Below, piece by piece: positions 36,220 to 46,100 of a DNA stretch of 47,775 nucleotides. The stretch lies in the NCBI RefSeq assembly GCF_004102745.1, contig NZ_RLII01000026.1, forward strand, positions 1 to 47,775, written 5' to 3'. The first letter of the stretch is position 1, and each line of letters opens with the position of its first letter. The translations under genes were made by a program, and so were the position numbers. Source of the stretch: Acetivibrio mesophilus. Its GTDB lineage: Bacteria > Bacillota > Clostridia > Acetivibrionales > Acetivibrionaceae. The notes beneath the pieces were generated by a model, which was given only the letters and a program-made list of their open reading frames with translations, searched no databases and had not been told where the DNA came from.

Positions 36220-37077
36220 TCAATCATTTTGAAATTTCGACAAGGACTTAATAGCCATAAATCCTAAGATGAATGCAGCTATGGACATCAGTCCAAAACC
36301 TATCCACCAAGGTGCACCCGCACTTGCAGGAATTGCAGGTAATATTTTGTCTTGAAAAATCTCAGTTGTGGAGCCAAGTACAAATCCTATAATCGCACAA
36401 TAGGTCTGATGAGGAAATGTATTTAAGGTCCATTCAATTGGTTTTGTAATCAGGAAAACTCCGATTAACGTTGCAACTCCCAATATACCTATGTAAACAA
36501 TATCAAACCCGGTTATTGCAGCAAGCATGGCATCATACATACCCAGTACCAACAGCATATGAGAGGTACTAATGCCCGGAAGCACCAAGGCCAAAGCAAT
36601 TACAATACCGGTAATCAATATCATCAAATAATGAATAATTCCTGATCCGGAACTAATATTGATACTTCCTACTGGAATAAATCCAATGGATATCACAACA
36701 AGGAAACCTAGCAAGAAATAAATAACTGAAGATATTCTTAAAGAGGATTCCTTCGTCTTCTTATATAGAGCAGGAATGCCTCCGACTACCGCGCCTAAGA
36801 AAAACACGGATACAGGCAATGGAAATTTCTCCAGCATCCATTTTATCAAAAATGAAAGGGAACAAATACCGGCACCGGCTCCAATACAAAACTTCATTAA
36901 AAATAATATATTGCCTTTGATGTCTTTTAAGAAGTTACTGATTGAACTAATCAACTTGTCATAAATACCCAACAGAATAGCCATGGTACCACCACTCACT
37001 CCGGGAACGCTCATAGATGAGCCTATGATATATCCTTTTAACATTATAAGTAAGTCATCTTTAAACTTATTCTTCAT
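36220..37077 (-). CDS. DUF368 family protein, PopT-type polyprenyl-phosphate translocase
   Basis: A 285-residue membrane protein with about 8 hydrophobic helices and the two re-entrant signature motifs of DUF368, PGVSGGT near residue 26 and LPGISTSHM near residue 168. Members (PopT) have been linked to returning undecaprenyl phosphate across the membrane for cell-wall synthesis. An in-frame TAG immediately before the ATG fixes the start, but the strong GGAGGTG is 27 nt upstream with a hairpin in between (37086-37103). Confidence 0.88.
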   Translation of the reverse strand: MKNKFKDDLLIMLKGYIIGSSMSVPGVSGGTMAILLGIYDKLISSISNFLKDIKGNILFLMKFCIGAGAGICSLSFLIKWMLEKFPLPVSVFFLGAVVGGIPALYKKTKESSLRISSVIYFLLGFLVVISIGFIPVGSINISSGSGIIHYLMILITGIVIALALVLPGISTSHMLLVLGMYDAMLAAITGFDIVYIGILGVATLIGVFLITKPIEWTLNTFPHQTYCAIIGFVLGSTTEIFQDKILPAIPASAGAPWWIGFGLMSIAAFILGFMAIKSLSKFQND

Positions 37078-37085
37078 CTACATAA

Positions 37086-37111
37086 ACACACCTAATAGTG
37101 TGTACACCTCC
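37086..37111 (-). promoter_or_regulatory. Ribosome site separated from the start codon by a hairpin
   Basis: GGAGGTG (37105-37111) is followed on the minus strand by ACACAC-6 nt-GTGTGT (37086-37103) and only then the ATG at 37077. With the hairpin folded, the effective spacing is about 9 nt. A weak AGGTG inside the hairpin is the alternative ribosome site. Confidence 0.45.
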
Positions 37112-37182
37112 TTTTTATCTATGGCACTGATGAAAATTATATCATCATATATTTGATATGTAAATATCCATTTCCCTGACCA

Positions 37183-39141
37183 TTATTTCGCCTTTACCTC
37201 GGCATCAATTATTCTAGTAAGGTCAATACTGCCTCCGCTTTTCTTTACCTTATTTATGGTTTTGTTGATATAAGCATAGAGCTTTTCTTCAAAAACCTCC
37301 TGAGTGGTTTCCTTATTCTCAATCATTGCCAACCCTTTTTCCCAACTGGCCGTAAGGGATGGACTCAAAAGCTCTTTCGCCGTCCTCCTTACCACCTCAA
37401 CTATGGCCTCCCCCTTTATGGTAGGAGTTACCACCTGGGTCTTAGAATTTATTCTAATATAACCTATATCCTTCAGTTTCTTAATTATGCCGGCACGAGT
37501 AGCAGACGTGCCGATTCCAGAGGTTTTTATCTGCTCTCTCAGCTCTTCATCCTCTATGAACTTACCCGCTTTCTCCATGGTAATTATCAGTGAACCGTCG
37601 GTATATCGTGAAGGAGGCTTGGTCTCTTTTTCCTCAAGTTCAAAGTCCTTAACCTCTGCTGCTTCATTTTTTGCCAATAGATGTATGGGTACTTCCGTCA
37701 ATTCCTCATCCTGCTTTGCTACGCTGACCTCGTAAACCTCTTTCCACCCTGCTTCTTTAAGGGTTTTGGCATTGGAAACAAAAATTTCCTTATTCACCGC
37801 CGTCTCCACCCGGACTGTATTGTATACTGCCGGAGGAAAGAAGATTGCCAAGAACCTCTTTACAATAAGGTTGTACACATTTCTTGTATTGTCATCCATA
37901 CGGGCAGTTTCGGCGGTTACATATGTGGGTATTATTGCGTAGTGGTCCGTAACCTTGCTGTCGTCAACATACCTTTTTGTAGACTTTGTGACCTTAAGGT
38001 CTCCCATCTCCTTTATCTTTAATACATAATCTTTGTATTCTGCATTTTTATAAAGTCCGTTCAAAACCTTAGGTATCTCCTCAAGAACATCGGTCGAGAG
38101 TACTCTGCTGTCAGTCCTTGGATAGGTAATCAGCTTTTTTTCATACAGCCCTTGCGCGATTTCAAGAGTCTTGTCCACAGGAAGTTTAAACTTCTTGTTT
38201 GCCTCCGACTGAAGCTCTGCGAGATTAAAGAGAAGGGGAGGCTGTTCTTTTTTGGTCTTTACTTCAACCTTCTTTATTTTTCCCGGATGACCTTTAAGTT
38301 CTTCAATAACCTTCTGTGCTTCCTCCCGGCTTATATACTTTTCTTCTTTATCTGCTTCCTTGCTATCTTTTTTATCCTGAGGCACCCACCTGCCTTTATA
38401 TAAAAGATTGCTATCACAGGAAAGAAACGATGCCGCAATACCATAATGTTTTTTGGGAACAAAATTCCTTATCTCCTGCTCTCTATCCACCACAAGTCCC
38501 AGCACGCATGTCATAACTCTTCCAATTGCTATAACGGAGGACTTGCTCTCCTTTAAAAGGTTAGACACCTTTCTTCCGTACAGGCAGGTATAAATCCTGC
38601 TGAAATTCATCCCAAAAAGCCAATCTTCTTTAGCCCTGCTATAGGCAGCCTGAGCCAGAGAATCATACTCGCTTATATCCTTTGCGTTGCGAATACCTTC
38701 TTTTACAGATTCTTCAGTCTGCGATGAAATCCATACTCTTCTTGCGCTTTTATTGCTCCCGCTCTGTTCATACACAAGCCTGTAAATATATTCACCCTCA
38801 CGGCCGCTGTCGGTGCAGGCATATATAAGGTCTATATCTTCTCTAAGCATTAGAGTCTTTATGGTCTCAAACTGTTTCTTGACCCCTTGGTCGTCAATGA
38901 CAATATACTTGTATTCTTCAGGAATTATTGGGAGATGCTCCACCTTCCACTCCCGGTATTTGGGATCATAGGCATCAGGATATGCCATTGTGATAAGATG
39001 GCCGAAGCACCATGTTACCACTGAATGCTCCGACTCGGCATATCCTCTGCTTTTATCCTGCTTTGTAATATTCATGCCCAAAACTTCTGCAAAGCTTGCA
39101 GCCACTGAAGGCTTCTCCGTAATGTATAGTTTTTTACCCAA
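37183..39141 (-). CDS. topB: DNA topoisomerase III (type IA)
   Basis: A 652-residue type IA topoisomerase that relaxes and decatenates DNA. The Toprim domain starts LYITEKPSVAASFAEVLG and has the acidic motif TDSGREGEY. The catalytic Tyr is in LITYPRTDSR (~residue 340). A late GTSATRAGIIKKL block is typical. It ends shortly after the core and lacks a C-terminal zinc-finger tail. A charged insertion (DKKDSKEADKEEKY) sits near residue 260. Confidence 0.95.
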   Translation of the reverse strand: MGKKLYITEKPSVAASFAEVLGMNITKQDKSRGYAESEHSVVTWCFGHLITMAYPDAYDPKYREWKVEHLPIIPEEYKYIVIDDQGVKKQFETIKTLMLREDIDLIYACTDSGREGEYIYRLVYEQSGSNKSARRVWISSQTEESVKEGIRNAKDISEYDSLAQAAYSRAKEDWLFGMNFSRIYTCLYGRKVSNLLKESKSSVIAIGRVMTCVLGLVVDREQEIRNFVPKKHYGIAASFLSCDSNLLYKGRWVPQDKKDSKEADKEEKYISREEAQKVIEELKGHPGKIKKVEVKTKKEQPPLLFNLAELQSEANKKFKLPVDKTLEIAQGLYEKKLITYPRTDSRVLSTDVLEEIPKVLNGLYKNAEYKDYVLKIKEMGDLKVTKSTKRYVDDSKVTDHYAIIPTYVTAETARMDDNTRNVYNLIVKRFLAIFFPPAVYNTVRVETAVNKEIFVSNAKTLKEAGWKEVYEVSVAKQDEELTEVPIHLLAKNEAAEVKDFELEEKETKPPSRYTDGSLIITMEKAGKFIEDEELREQIKTSGIGTSATRAGIIKKLKDIGYIRINSKTQVVTPTIKGEAIVEVVRRTAKELLSPSLTASWEKGLAMIENKETTQEVFEEKLYAYINKTINKVKKSGGSIDLTRIIDAEVKAK

Positions 39142-39262
39142 ATCATATCTCCTTATATATCAATTTTTCCACTAACCTCTTCAGCATTATTTATTTTACA
39201 GTAAATAAATAGTTGCTTCAACCGGGCAAAAGTCCGCGGACACCTTTTGTTTAGTTGTTTAT

Positions 39263-40078
39263 TTACAAAACCACCAAATGTCCCCTCGTCTTAATTCCTC
39301 CAATACCCTTATTTCCGGATACGGTCAATTTGCTGAGCTCTTCAGGAGTCACAAAATACTTATTATCTGTAAGTGCAACCTTTTCCGACACAATGGCAGG
39401 GTCTAGAGCGTTTATATTTATTCTTCCCGGTGAACTTGCAAAATTCGCTCCCGCCTGCATGATAGCCTCAAAATACGATTGGCATGCCCCCGCAAATATA
39501 CATAATTTATCGTAATCCGGTTGATATTTTCTAGCTTCCCTGACACATTCAACAAAGTACTTTGAGTTTCTGTAGCTGTCAATGGAATTAGGATTGCTCC
39601 CTTTCTTTAAGCTGTCGTGACCGGTTACCACAAGTATATCCGGTTTGGTCTCCATAAGAGCCCGTCTGATAATATTGGGCTGTTCACTCTCATCCGCAAG
39701 GTATTCACTAGATTTGATTCCCGCTTCCCTGTAAAGATTTCTGCACATATTTAGATAACTCTCACTGGAATCAATGTGAAGAACCTTTCCGGGCTTCTGC
39801 CGGGGTCTGCCAAACAAGAAACATCTACTGGCAGGCATAGCCCTGTACGCATTACTCCTTGCTCTTACCAAATCTCGTCTCAAATTCATGCGTACACTTC
39901 TTGGATCTTTCTTTATCAGATCATCACCATAAGCATCAACAATTATCCTGTAAAACAATCCGCTTAGAACATAGACAGGCTTGGCAGAATCCCTATTTTG
40001 TATATCAATTACCGTAAAGTAGATATCCTGACCGTGAGATTTTCTTGCTACTATATCTCCCACATTTAATATTGACAT
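39263..40078 (-). CDS. yabG: Sporulation-specific protease YabG
   Basis: A 271-residue cysteine-type protease that processes spore coat proteins late in sporulation. The family blocks VGDIVARKSHGQDIYF, VLHIDSSESYLNMC, VVTGHDSLKKGS and IFAGACQSYFEAIM are all present; the conserved His and Cys in the last two are the likely catalytic residues. Its presence marks an endospore former. An inverted repeat (40094-40131) precedes the ribosome site TAGGGGG. Confidence 0.95.
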   Translation of the reverse strand: MSILNVGDIVARKSHGQDIYFTVIDIQNRDSAKPVYVLSGLFYRIIVDAYGDDLIKKDPRSVRMNLRRDLVRARSNAYRAMPASRCFLFGRPRQKPGKVLHIDSSESYLNMCRNLYREAGIKSSEYLADESEQPNIIRRALMETKPDILVVTGHDSLKKGSNPNSIDSYRNSKYFVECVREARKYQPDYDKLCIFAGACQSYFEAIMQAGANFASSPGRININALDPAIVSEKVALTDNKYFVTPEELSKLTVSGNKGIGGIKTRGHLVVL

Positions 40079-40093
40079 AATAAACCCCCTAAA

Positions 40094-40131
40094 AAGATAT
40101 TTGCATATTGCATAATATGCAAATAAATCTT
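40094..40131 (-). promoter_or_regulatory. Inverted repeat upstream of yabG
   Basis: ATTTGCATAT and ATATGCAAAT form a perfect 10-bp inverted repeat around TGCATA, extended by AAGAT/ATCTT. It lies just before the ribosome site of yabG. It could be an operator or a leader hairpin. Confidence 0.5.
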
Positions 40132-40222
40132 CCTAGGAGGCTTGTTAACATAATTAATTTTACATGTTTGACTTTATATAATAATATCCATGAACTATAT
40201 ATAAACCGCAGTCGTATCTTTT

Positions 40223-43200
40223 CTAATAGTTAAGCAATTTGCAAATAACCGTTACGGCTTCCGCTCTTGTAGTGAGGCCCTTTGGATCAAAGATATTGCC
40301 CGGCTTTCCAACCATCAACCCTTCAGATACCACAGCCGCCACTGAATCCAAGGCATATCTTGAAATATTACTGCCGTCGGCAAAAGTTAGGCTTTTTCCC
40401 ATCCCCTCGGTACTTTCACCCTGCTTTTTCTCCAAAAACTTGGCAATAACGACTGCCATATCCTGCCGGGTTATAGATTCATTCGGGGCAAAACTTCCAT
40501 CAGGTCTCCCAACAATTATACCAAAGGTTGCGGCAGCAGATACACTCTTGTAATACCAGTCTTCTTGAGACACGTCAGCAAAATGCAATTCCCCTTCCCT
40601 GTAAGGAATTTTCAAGGAATTAACAATTATCTGCGTAAATTCCGCTCTGGTTATAGGTCTTCCGGGCATGAAGCTTCTTTCATCCAACCCTTTAACAATA
40701 CCTCTGTCAAAAAGCTTGCGAATATATTGTTCCGCCCAGTAGCTCTGGGGCACATCATCAAAAAGTTCACCCTTTGTCTCACTTGGAGTGAGCTCATTTT
40801 CCTTGAGCAAATCCTCCAGTGATGAGAAAAATGGGTTTCCACTTTTATCGGGGGTTGGTGTGGGCAACTGCAACGCTTTAAGGAGGATATTTATGCGGTA
40901 TACCTTTGTGGTTTTTCCATCCTTTGCAACAACCTTGACAACCAGTTCGTTTTTGCCTTCCTTAAGCCCGATAGCGTGGGATATATTTCCGTTTTTAATA
41001 GAAACACCATTTAAAGTAATTGTAGCTTCCTCATCTGATGCATATGCAATAACGCATACAAACCGGGTATCCTCCTCCACCACTGCCTCGTAATGCAGTG
41101 TATCCGGATTAAAAGCCGGTTTAAGTTCTGCTCCTGTCACTATAAGGTCAGAAAGATATGGGCTAATTTCCACCTCAAGGGTTGGTGTCGGCGTCGGTTC
41201 TGGTGTTGGTGTTAGTGTTGGTTCCGGCGTTGGTGTTGGCGCTGGTGTTGGCATCGGTATTGGTATCGGTGCTGGCGTTGGTTCCGGTGTTGGTGTTGGC
41301 GCTGGTGTTGGCTCCGGAGTTGGTGTTGGACTTGGTGTCGGACTCGGCGTTGGTGTTGGGCTTGGTGTCGGTGTTGGACTTGGCGTCGGGCTCGGCGTTG
41401 GTGTTGGACTTGGTGTCGGGCTTGGTGTTGGTGTTGGACTCGGTGTCGGGCTTGGTGTTGGTGTCGGTTCCGGCGTCGGTGTTGGACTTGGTGTCGGGCT
41501 CGGCGTTGGTGTTGGACTTGGTATCGGGCTCGGCGTCGGTGTTGGACTTGGTGTCGGGCTCGGCGTCGGTGTTGGCGTCGGGCTCGGCGTTGGTGTTGGA
41601 CTTGGCGTCGGGCTCGGCGTTGGTGTTGGACTTGGCGTCGGTTCCGGCGTCGGTGTAGGACTTGGTGTCGGTTCCGGCGTCGGTGTTGGACTTGGTGTCG
41701 GTTCCGGCGTCGGTGTTGGACTTGGTGTCGGTTCCGGCGTCGGTGTTGGACTTGGTGTCGGGCTCGGCGTTGGTGTTGGACTTGGTATCGGGCTCGGCGT
41801 TGGTGTTGGACTTGGTATCGGGCTCGGCGTTGGCCCCCCCGTAGCCTCTAACATTATATCTAAAGCATCAATAATTCCCTGGGTATTGTTTTTAAATACA
41901 ACTTTTATCGTATGGGTTCCCGGAGTCAGCCCCAGTATACTGTAGGCTACAATCTGAGAATTATAGTCGGTTGACCCATCCATAGCCAACGTCTTCATAA
42001 ATACCCCATCAATATACACATCTGCATCACTGTTGTCAGTATGTTGTGGAGCTATAAAATTTACTCCTGTCCCAGTAAACGTATACTCAAAATAGTCGTC
42101 TCCATCAGGTGAAGTAAACTGATGAATATCATCTAAATAGTCCCCTTTATCCCTTCCCGAACTATAATTCCAGCCGCTGCTGTAAACTATCCCCGAATCC
42201 GAATCATTTATCTTTGTTACAGTTCCTGCTAAAGTTCGTACCTCATTAGCACTCAATGCCCTGTTAAAAATCTGGAAATCATCTATCATCCCGCCAAAGT
42301 ATGAATTCGACTCACGGGACTTCCCAATATAGTTACTTGCCGTAGTACCCAGCAGTTTTGAAGGTCTAATGGTAATGCTGCTGTTTCTACCAACCTCGAC
42401 TCCATCAATATACAAAATTCCTGTGCTTCCGGCCAAGACCATTGCCACATGTTTCCAAACCCCTGGAGACAATTCTATATCCGACACAATTTCTTTAGCC
42501 TGACTTTCGCCAGACTCGGTTATTGAAACCTTAACCTTTCCATCATTATTGACTGTAAAACGCATATATTTGTCGTTCTCTTTGCTAAAATCAAATATCG
42601 CCTGCCCATTCCCCACAGCATCAACCTTTACCCATGTAGCTATGGTAAAATTATACAGCAAGTTAGTTATTCCTGCAGGAAGAGTAACAAAATCATCAAC
42701 TCCGTCCAAAGACAAACCATTTCCGTTTCGTCCCGGTACAATACCGGCCCCCGAGTTTAGTACCGCATTGCCATAATTGCCTCTATAGTCTTTTGATTGA
42801 TCCGGCAAGTTTTTGACAGTGTCATCAAACATATACCATGCACCGGTTTGCCTGCTTGCATACATATTAGGTTCAATTCCTGAAACCAACTGATTAGCTA
42901 TGTATACGGTTACTTTATCCCACAGTGTGTAATTTTCAGCGGAACCATTATAAGAGTAGTCATTCGTCTGCATATTTTCTATAATTTTCTCCTTACTGAA
43001 GCCTACTCCCACTATAACTGTACCATCCTGCTCTATAGTCCCCGCAGAATCGTTAAATCCAATCTCCAAATAATAGTCGGCCGTATCAGTCGGCATACTC
43101 ATTTTAACAAAAGTACCGGTTGTAACTCCAATTATATCCTCTCCGGCCTTTTGCGAAGTATAAACACTATATGTCTGGACTTCTTCGCTGTCCAAACTGT

Positions 43201-43486
43201 CCAGCGTATAATAATATCTAATCTTCACATCCTTCAAATTGATTTCAGATGGACTTACGTTGGTAATGCGAAAATTCGGAGATGTAACAGTTGAATATTC
43301 TCCCCTGTTACTGTTATAAAACTCCACCTTTAGCGGTGATTCCTCCGCATTCACCTTATAAAATGTTCCTTCCCATATTTCGGTAAAAGGCATCCCACTA
43401 TTATAAACAAGCAAAATTGCTGCTATTACTATAATGGAAATTATAGTTCTATTTAAATTTAGAGTTTTTCCGCTAGTTCTTTTCAT
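40223..43486 (-). CDS. Secreted CBM3 - LamG - SLH cell-surface protein
   Basis: A 1087-residue exported protein. Domains in order: signal peptide (~1-50); a CBM3-type module (~52-205, with [20 protein letters not shown] and [18 protein letters not shown]); a LamG/concanavalin-like domain (~215-425); a galactose-binding-like domain (~430-550); a Pro-Thr-Ser-Glu linker of ~220 residues (PTPSP/PTPEP repeats); a cadherin-like beta-sandwich ([19 protein letters not shown]); and three SLH domains at the C-terminus. It should sit on the S-layer and bind cellulose or another glycan. No hydrolase domain or dockerin is seen. The ATG at 43486 follows GGAGG by ten bases. Confidence 0.92.
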   Translation of the reverse strand: MKRTSGKTLNLNRTIISIIVIAAILLVYNSGMPFTEIWEGTFYKVNAEESPLKVEFYNSNRGEYSTVTSPNFRITNVSPSEINLKDVKIRYYYTLDSLDSEEVQTYSVYTSQKAGEDIIGVTTGTFVKMSMPTDTADYYLEIGFNDSAGTIEQDGTVIVGVGFSKEKIIENMQTNDYSYNGSAENYTLWDKVTVYIANQLVSGIEPNMYASRQTGAWYMFDDTVKNLPDQSKDYRGNYGNAVLNSGAGIVPGRNGNGLSLDGVDDFVTLPAGITNLLYNFTIATWVKVDAVGNGQAIFDFSKENDKYMRFTVNNDGKVKVSITESGESQAKEIVSDIELSPGVWKHVAMVLAGSTGILYIDGVEVGRNSSITIRPSKLLGTTASNYIGKSRESNSYFGGMIDDFQIFNRALSANEVRTLAGTVTKINDSDSGIVYSSGWNYSSGRDKGDYLDDIHQFTSPDGDDYFEYTFTGTGVNFIAPQHTDNSDADVYIDGVFMKTLAMDGSTDYNSQIVAYSILGLTPGTHTIKVVFKNNTQGIIDALDIMLEATGGPTPSPIPSPTPTPSPIPSPTPTPSPTPSPTPTPEPTPSPTPTPEPTPSPTPTPEPTPSPTPTPEPTPSPTPTPSPTPSPTPTPSPTPTPTPSPTPSPTPTPSPIPSPTPTPSPTPSPTPTPEPTPTPSPTPSPTPTPSPTPSPTPTPSPTPSPTPTPSPTPTPSPTPSPTPTPEPTPAPTPTPEPTPAPIPIPMPTPAPTPTPEPTLTPTPEPTPTPTLEVEISPYLSDLIVTGAELKPAFNPDTLHYEAVVEEDTRFVCVIAYASDEEATITLNGVSIKNGNISHAIGLKEGKNELVVKVVAKDGKTTKVYRINILLKALQLPTPTPDKSGNPFFSSLEDLLKENELTPSETKGELFDDVPQSYWAEQYIRKLFDRGIVKGLDERSFMPGRPITRAEFTQIIVNSLKIPYREGELHFADVSQEDWYYKSVSAAATFGIIVGRPDGSFAPNESITRQDMAVVIAKFLEKKQGESTEGMGKSLTFADGSNISRYALDSVAAVVSEGLMVGKPGNIFDPKGLTTRAEAVTVICKLLNY
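41182..41844. repeat. Minisatellite encoding the Pro-Thr linker of the SLH protein
   Basis: About 660 bp of short imperfect tandem units (GGTGTTGGACTTGGTGTCGG-like on the plus strand). Units vary at third-codon positions and by Pro-Ser, Pro-Thr and Pro-Glu choice. Long open frames on the opposite strand here are a by-product. Copy number may vary between strains. Confidence 0.9.
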
Positions 43487-43898
43487 TTTTAATCTGCCTC
43501 CATGCCGATTTGTTGCAGCAAACACATGATGGATTCCAAAACATCATTTCCTGCTTTATATCAAATAATCCAATTAATAGGCTTGATTTGTAAGAACCAT
43601 TGGAAAGCCGATATTGCAAATCAGCCTTATCTGTAACTTTTATGCACCCTATACTATTCCACTTTTTCTGTTTGAAACATTACTAAATTTCAATGTAATC
43701 GTTACATTTTTAAGACATTTTAAGAAAAAAATAAAAATATGAACTGTTTGTCGAAAGAATATTAACACAACATCCACAAATAAGCTTATATTATTATTAT
43801 ACAATAATTAAAGCAACTACACAATATACATAAAATTTCTGTAATATTTCTGCCCTGTTCCATCCCCCTGATTAGGACCTATTATTTTAAGTCACAGA
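43487..43898. other. Divergent intergenic region between the SLH protein and lacI-type genes
   Basis: AT-rich, with no gene seen. It contains AATGTAATCGTTACATT (43692-43708), a perfect inverted repeat of 7-bp arms around TCG that resembles LacI-family operators. The promoter of the SLH protein gene should lie here, but none is convincing. Confidence 0.5.
43692..43708. promoter_or_regulatory. LacI-family operator candidate
   Basis: AATGTAA-TCG-TTACATT, a perfect dyad with a central CG, close to the catabolite-responsive-element type consensus but one base shorter in the middle. It lies between a LacI-type gene and the divergent surface-protein gene. Confidence 0.4.
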
Positions 43899-43948
43899 TT
43901 GAAAAAGTGTTTTAAAATCTTTATAATATAACTAATTAAAGTGTTTTA
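43899..43948 (+). promoter_or_regulatory. Promoter of the LacI-type gene with flanking direct repeats
   Basis: TTGAAA (43899-43904), a 17-bp spacer and TATAAT (43922-43927). The 11-mer AAAGTGTTTTA occurs twice, in the spacer (43904-43914) and just before the gene (43938-43948), flanking the -10. Confidence 0.6.
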
Positions 43949-43959
43949 TGGAGGAGAAA

Positions 43960-44988
43960 ATGGCAAAGAAAGTCACAATGGAATTTATTGCAAACCAACT
44001 GGGCATTACAAAGAACACTGTCTCACTGGCCCTTAGAAATATGCCCGGTGTAAGCGAGAAGACCAGAAACGAGATTCTTCGGACAGCTGAAAAATACGGT
44101 TATAAATACAAAAAATCCAATACCAAAAATAACACCGGTGATTCAAAAACAGAGAGTATCTGTCTTATGCTTTCAAATGATACAAGGAATTCTGTAGGGT
44201 TCTTTTCATTCATTCAATACGGTATTGAATCCGAAGGCAAGCGAAATGGTCTAAATACAATACTTTACTGTTTTGATGATAACAAAGAATTTCAACCCCC
44301 GGTTTGCATAAGAGATGGCATTATTTCCGGAATAATAACTCTTGGACGTATTTCCAGAAAGACCGTAAATTCCATTATTGACCTTAATCTCCCCCTTGTA
44401 ATAATAGATGATTTTTTTGATGATATAAGAGCCAGCTATATACTAACCGACAACCTTTCAGGCGGTTATATTGCTACAGAGTATTTAATCAAATCAGGAC
44501 ATAGGGATATAGGATTTTTTGGAGATGTATTCGCATCCCCAAGCTTTTTCGATAGGTACATGGGATACTTGAAAGCCCATGTCCAGTACAATATCCCTAT
44601 CAATAATTCCTTTTCAATCATTGACAAAAACATGTCAACACTGCTTCACGACAGCGTTGATAAAATTGTTGATGAATTAAAGAAAATTCCTCAGCTTCCA
44701 ACAGCTATGTTTTGCTGCAATGATTTAGAGGCAATCTCTCTCTATAAAGCATTTTCCGCAATGGGTATATCCGTTCCCGACGATATATCAATTATCGGGT
44801 TTGACGATATAGAGTCTTCAAAAAGTGTTTCTCCGGAGCTGACAACAATGCATATCTACAAAGAAGCAATGGGAGAGCGCGCAGTTAAAAAGCTTATCGA
44901 CAGGATGAACGGACATGAATATATTGAAGAAAAAATACTGTTGCCGGTTTCCCTTGTCGAAAGACAGTCGGTAAAACAAATAGGTTGA
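43960..44988 (+). CDS. LacI-family transcriptional regulator
   Basis: A 342-residue repressor-type protein. The N-terminal helix-turn-helix is TMEFIANQLGITKNTVSLAL, with a hinge following TRNEILRTAEKYGY. The periplasmic-binding-protein-like effector domain has family motifs such as IDDFFDDIRASYILTDN, GHRDIGFFGD and ISIIGFDDIE. Effectors are usually sugars. It is divergent from the CBM3/SLH gene, so control of that gene is possible. The ATG at 43960 lies five bases after GGAGG; the ATG at 43948 overlaps the ribosome site. Confidence 0.92.
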   Translation: MAKKVTMEFIANQLGITKNTVSLALRNMPGVSEKTRNEILRTAEKYGYKYKKSNTKNNTGDSKTESICLMLSNDTRNSVGFFSFIQYGIESEGKRNGLNTILYCFDDNKEFQPPVCIRDGIISGIITLGRISRKTVNSIIDLNLPLVIIDDFFDDIRASYILTDNLSGGYIATEYLIKSGHRDIGFFGDVFASPSFFDRYMGYLKAHVQYNIPINNSFSIIDKNMSTLLHDSVDKIVDELKKIPQLPTAMFCCNDLEAISLYKAFSAMGISVPDDISIIGFDDIESSKSVSPELTTMHIYKEAMGERAVKKLIDRMNGHEYIEEKILLPVSLVERQSVKQIG

Positions 44989-45801
44989 TTAGGACGCTCT
45001 TGGAGACGGTGCCGGAGCCAATGGCTTGGGCGGGTGAGGGGAGTTTTTCTCGTTTACATAATCCAAAATATACTTCACAAGAGGAACCTGTGCCTGAACT
45101 ATCGCTTGATTTCCAAACATTACGTTAAATTCAAAGAAATAAGGATGTTCTCCAACCATCGCCACATCAAATCCTGCGTAGTCAATACCAAGATTTGAAG
45201 CCACATCCTCCACCAGTTCGATCACTTCCCTCGGAACAGGGGAGAAATCAATGCTTCCTCCTTGGGCAACATTATTTTTAAAGCTACCTTGCTGTCCAAT
45301 TCTCCAATACGCAAACACCACTTTTTTTCCTACCAGAACCAACCTAATATCTCTATCTATAGGCAAATACTCCTGAAGGTATAAAATCTCATTTCTTCCC
45401 ATATAATCCTTTAAATCTTTAGAATTTGAAATAAGATGCACACCTTTTCCCATGGAATTTCGGACCTCTTTTGCTACAAACGGGAAATCGAATTGCTCCA
45501 TTATAATCTCTACATCGGTATTTGAGGGTGCAATAAGAGTATATGGCAGATGCTGCGGTGCAAATGCCTGCAAAGCCCTTGTCATCTCAACCTTGTCGTG
45601 CCCTAGGTGATAGGTGTTGATGCTGGGAAAAATGTTTTTCTTCCATACATAATGAAGAAGATTTACCTGCCAGTACTCCGGGAATAGTACCCAGTCTGCT
45701 TCTTTAATTACATCCTTTTTTGCAAAAATCAACTCGGGTTTTATATAGGTAACATCAGGAATCCCTAATGCACGAAACGGATCAAATGTAATAAACCTCA
45801 T
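44989..45801 (-). CDS. ATP-grasp protein, RimK-like
   Basis: A 270-residue protein with an ATP-grasp domain (FPFVAKEVRNSMGKGVHLI, then YLQEYLPIDRDIRLVLVG and FFEFNVMFGNQ). Such enzymes join a carboxylate to an amine or thiol using ATP; RimK adds glutamates to proteins. The substrate is unknown. The C-terminus is a Pro-rich tail (PHPPKPLAPAPSPRAS). It converges with the LacI gene with no base between the two stop codons. The ATG at 45801 is preceded by GGGGGAATTT. Confidence 0.8.
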   Translation of the reverse strand: MRFITFDPFRALGIPDVTYIKPELIFAKKDVIKEADWVLFPEYWQVNLLHYVWKKNIFPSINTYHLGHDKVEMTRALQAFAPQHLPYTLIAPSNTDVEIIMEQFDFPFVAKEVRNSMGKGVHLISNSKDLKDYMGRNEILYLQEYLPIDRDIRLVLVGKKVVFAYWRIGQQGSFKNNVAQGGSIDFSPVPREVIELVEDVASNLGIDYAGFDVAMVGEHPYFFEFNVMFGNQAIVQAQVPLVKYILDYVNEKNSPHPPKPLAPAPSPRAS

Positions 45802-46100
45802 AAATTCCCCCAATAAACATAATATGATTATAAATATTAATCTCTTTTTTTTCTGGAGTCAATATAAATTTTTAACTGTTGAATTTGATATTATTACCTT
45901 TTGCAGGTCCTCCCACTTATTTTGAATAAAAGTATCGGGTTGCTGCAGTATCAAAACTTTTTGAGTAATCATAAGTATAAATATTGCTTATTTATTAAAT
46001 ATGATAAATTTCGATATTATATATGCAATAGTAATGATACAATAAAATATGACACAAATAAAATCTAATCTGTTTTAACCTTTTATCTGGGGGGCTATTA
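45802..46100. other. Divergent intergenic region
   Basis: About 300 bp, very AT-rich. It should carry promoters for the ATP-grasp gene (minus) and the 3D-domain gene (plus). No tRNA or clear hairpin was seen. Confidence 0.5.

Noticed and set aside
35844-36251. 135-residue plus-strand frame
   Set aside because: It crosses two strong terminators and the end of the DUF368 gene, lacks a ribosome site and has no recognisable domain.
41182-41844. Long plus-strand open frames rich in Val, Leu and Ser opposite the SLH protein
   Set aside because: They are the antisense of the Pro-Thr-Ser linker codons; repeat composition keeps the frame open.
45802-46100. Possible tRNA or riboswitch in the intergenic region
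   Set aside because: No cloverleaf, GTTC-arm or conserved riboswitch core was found.
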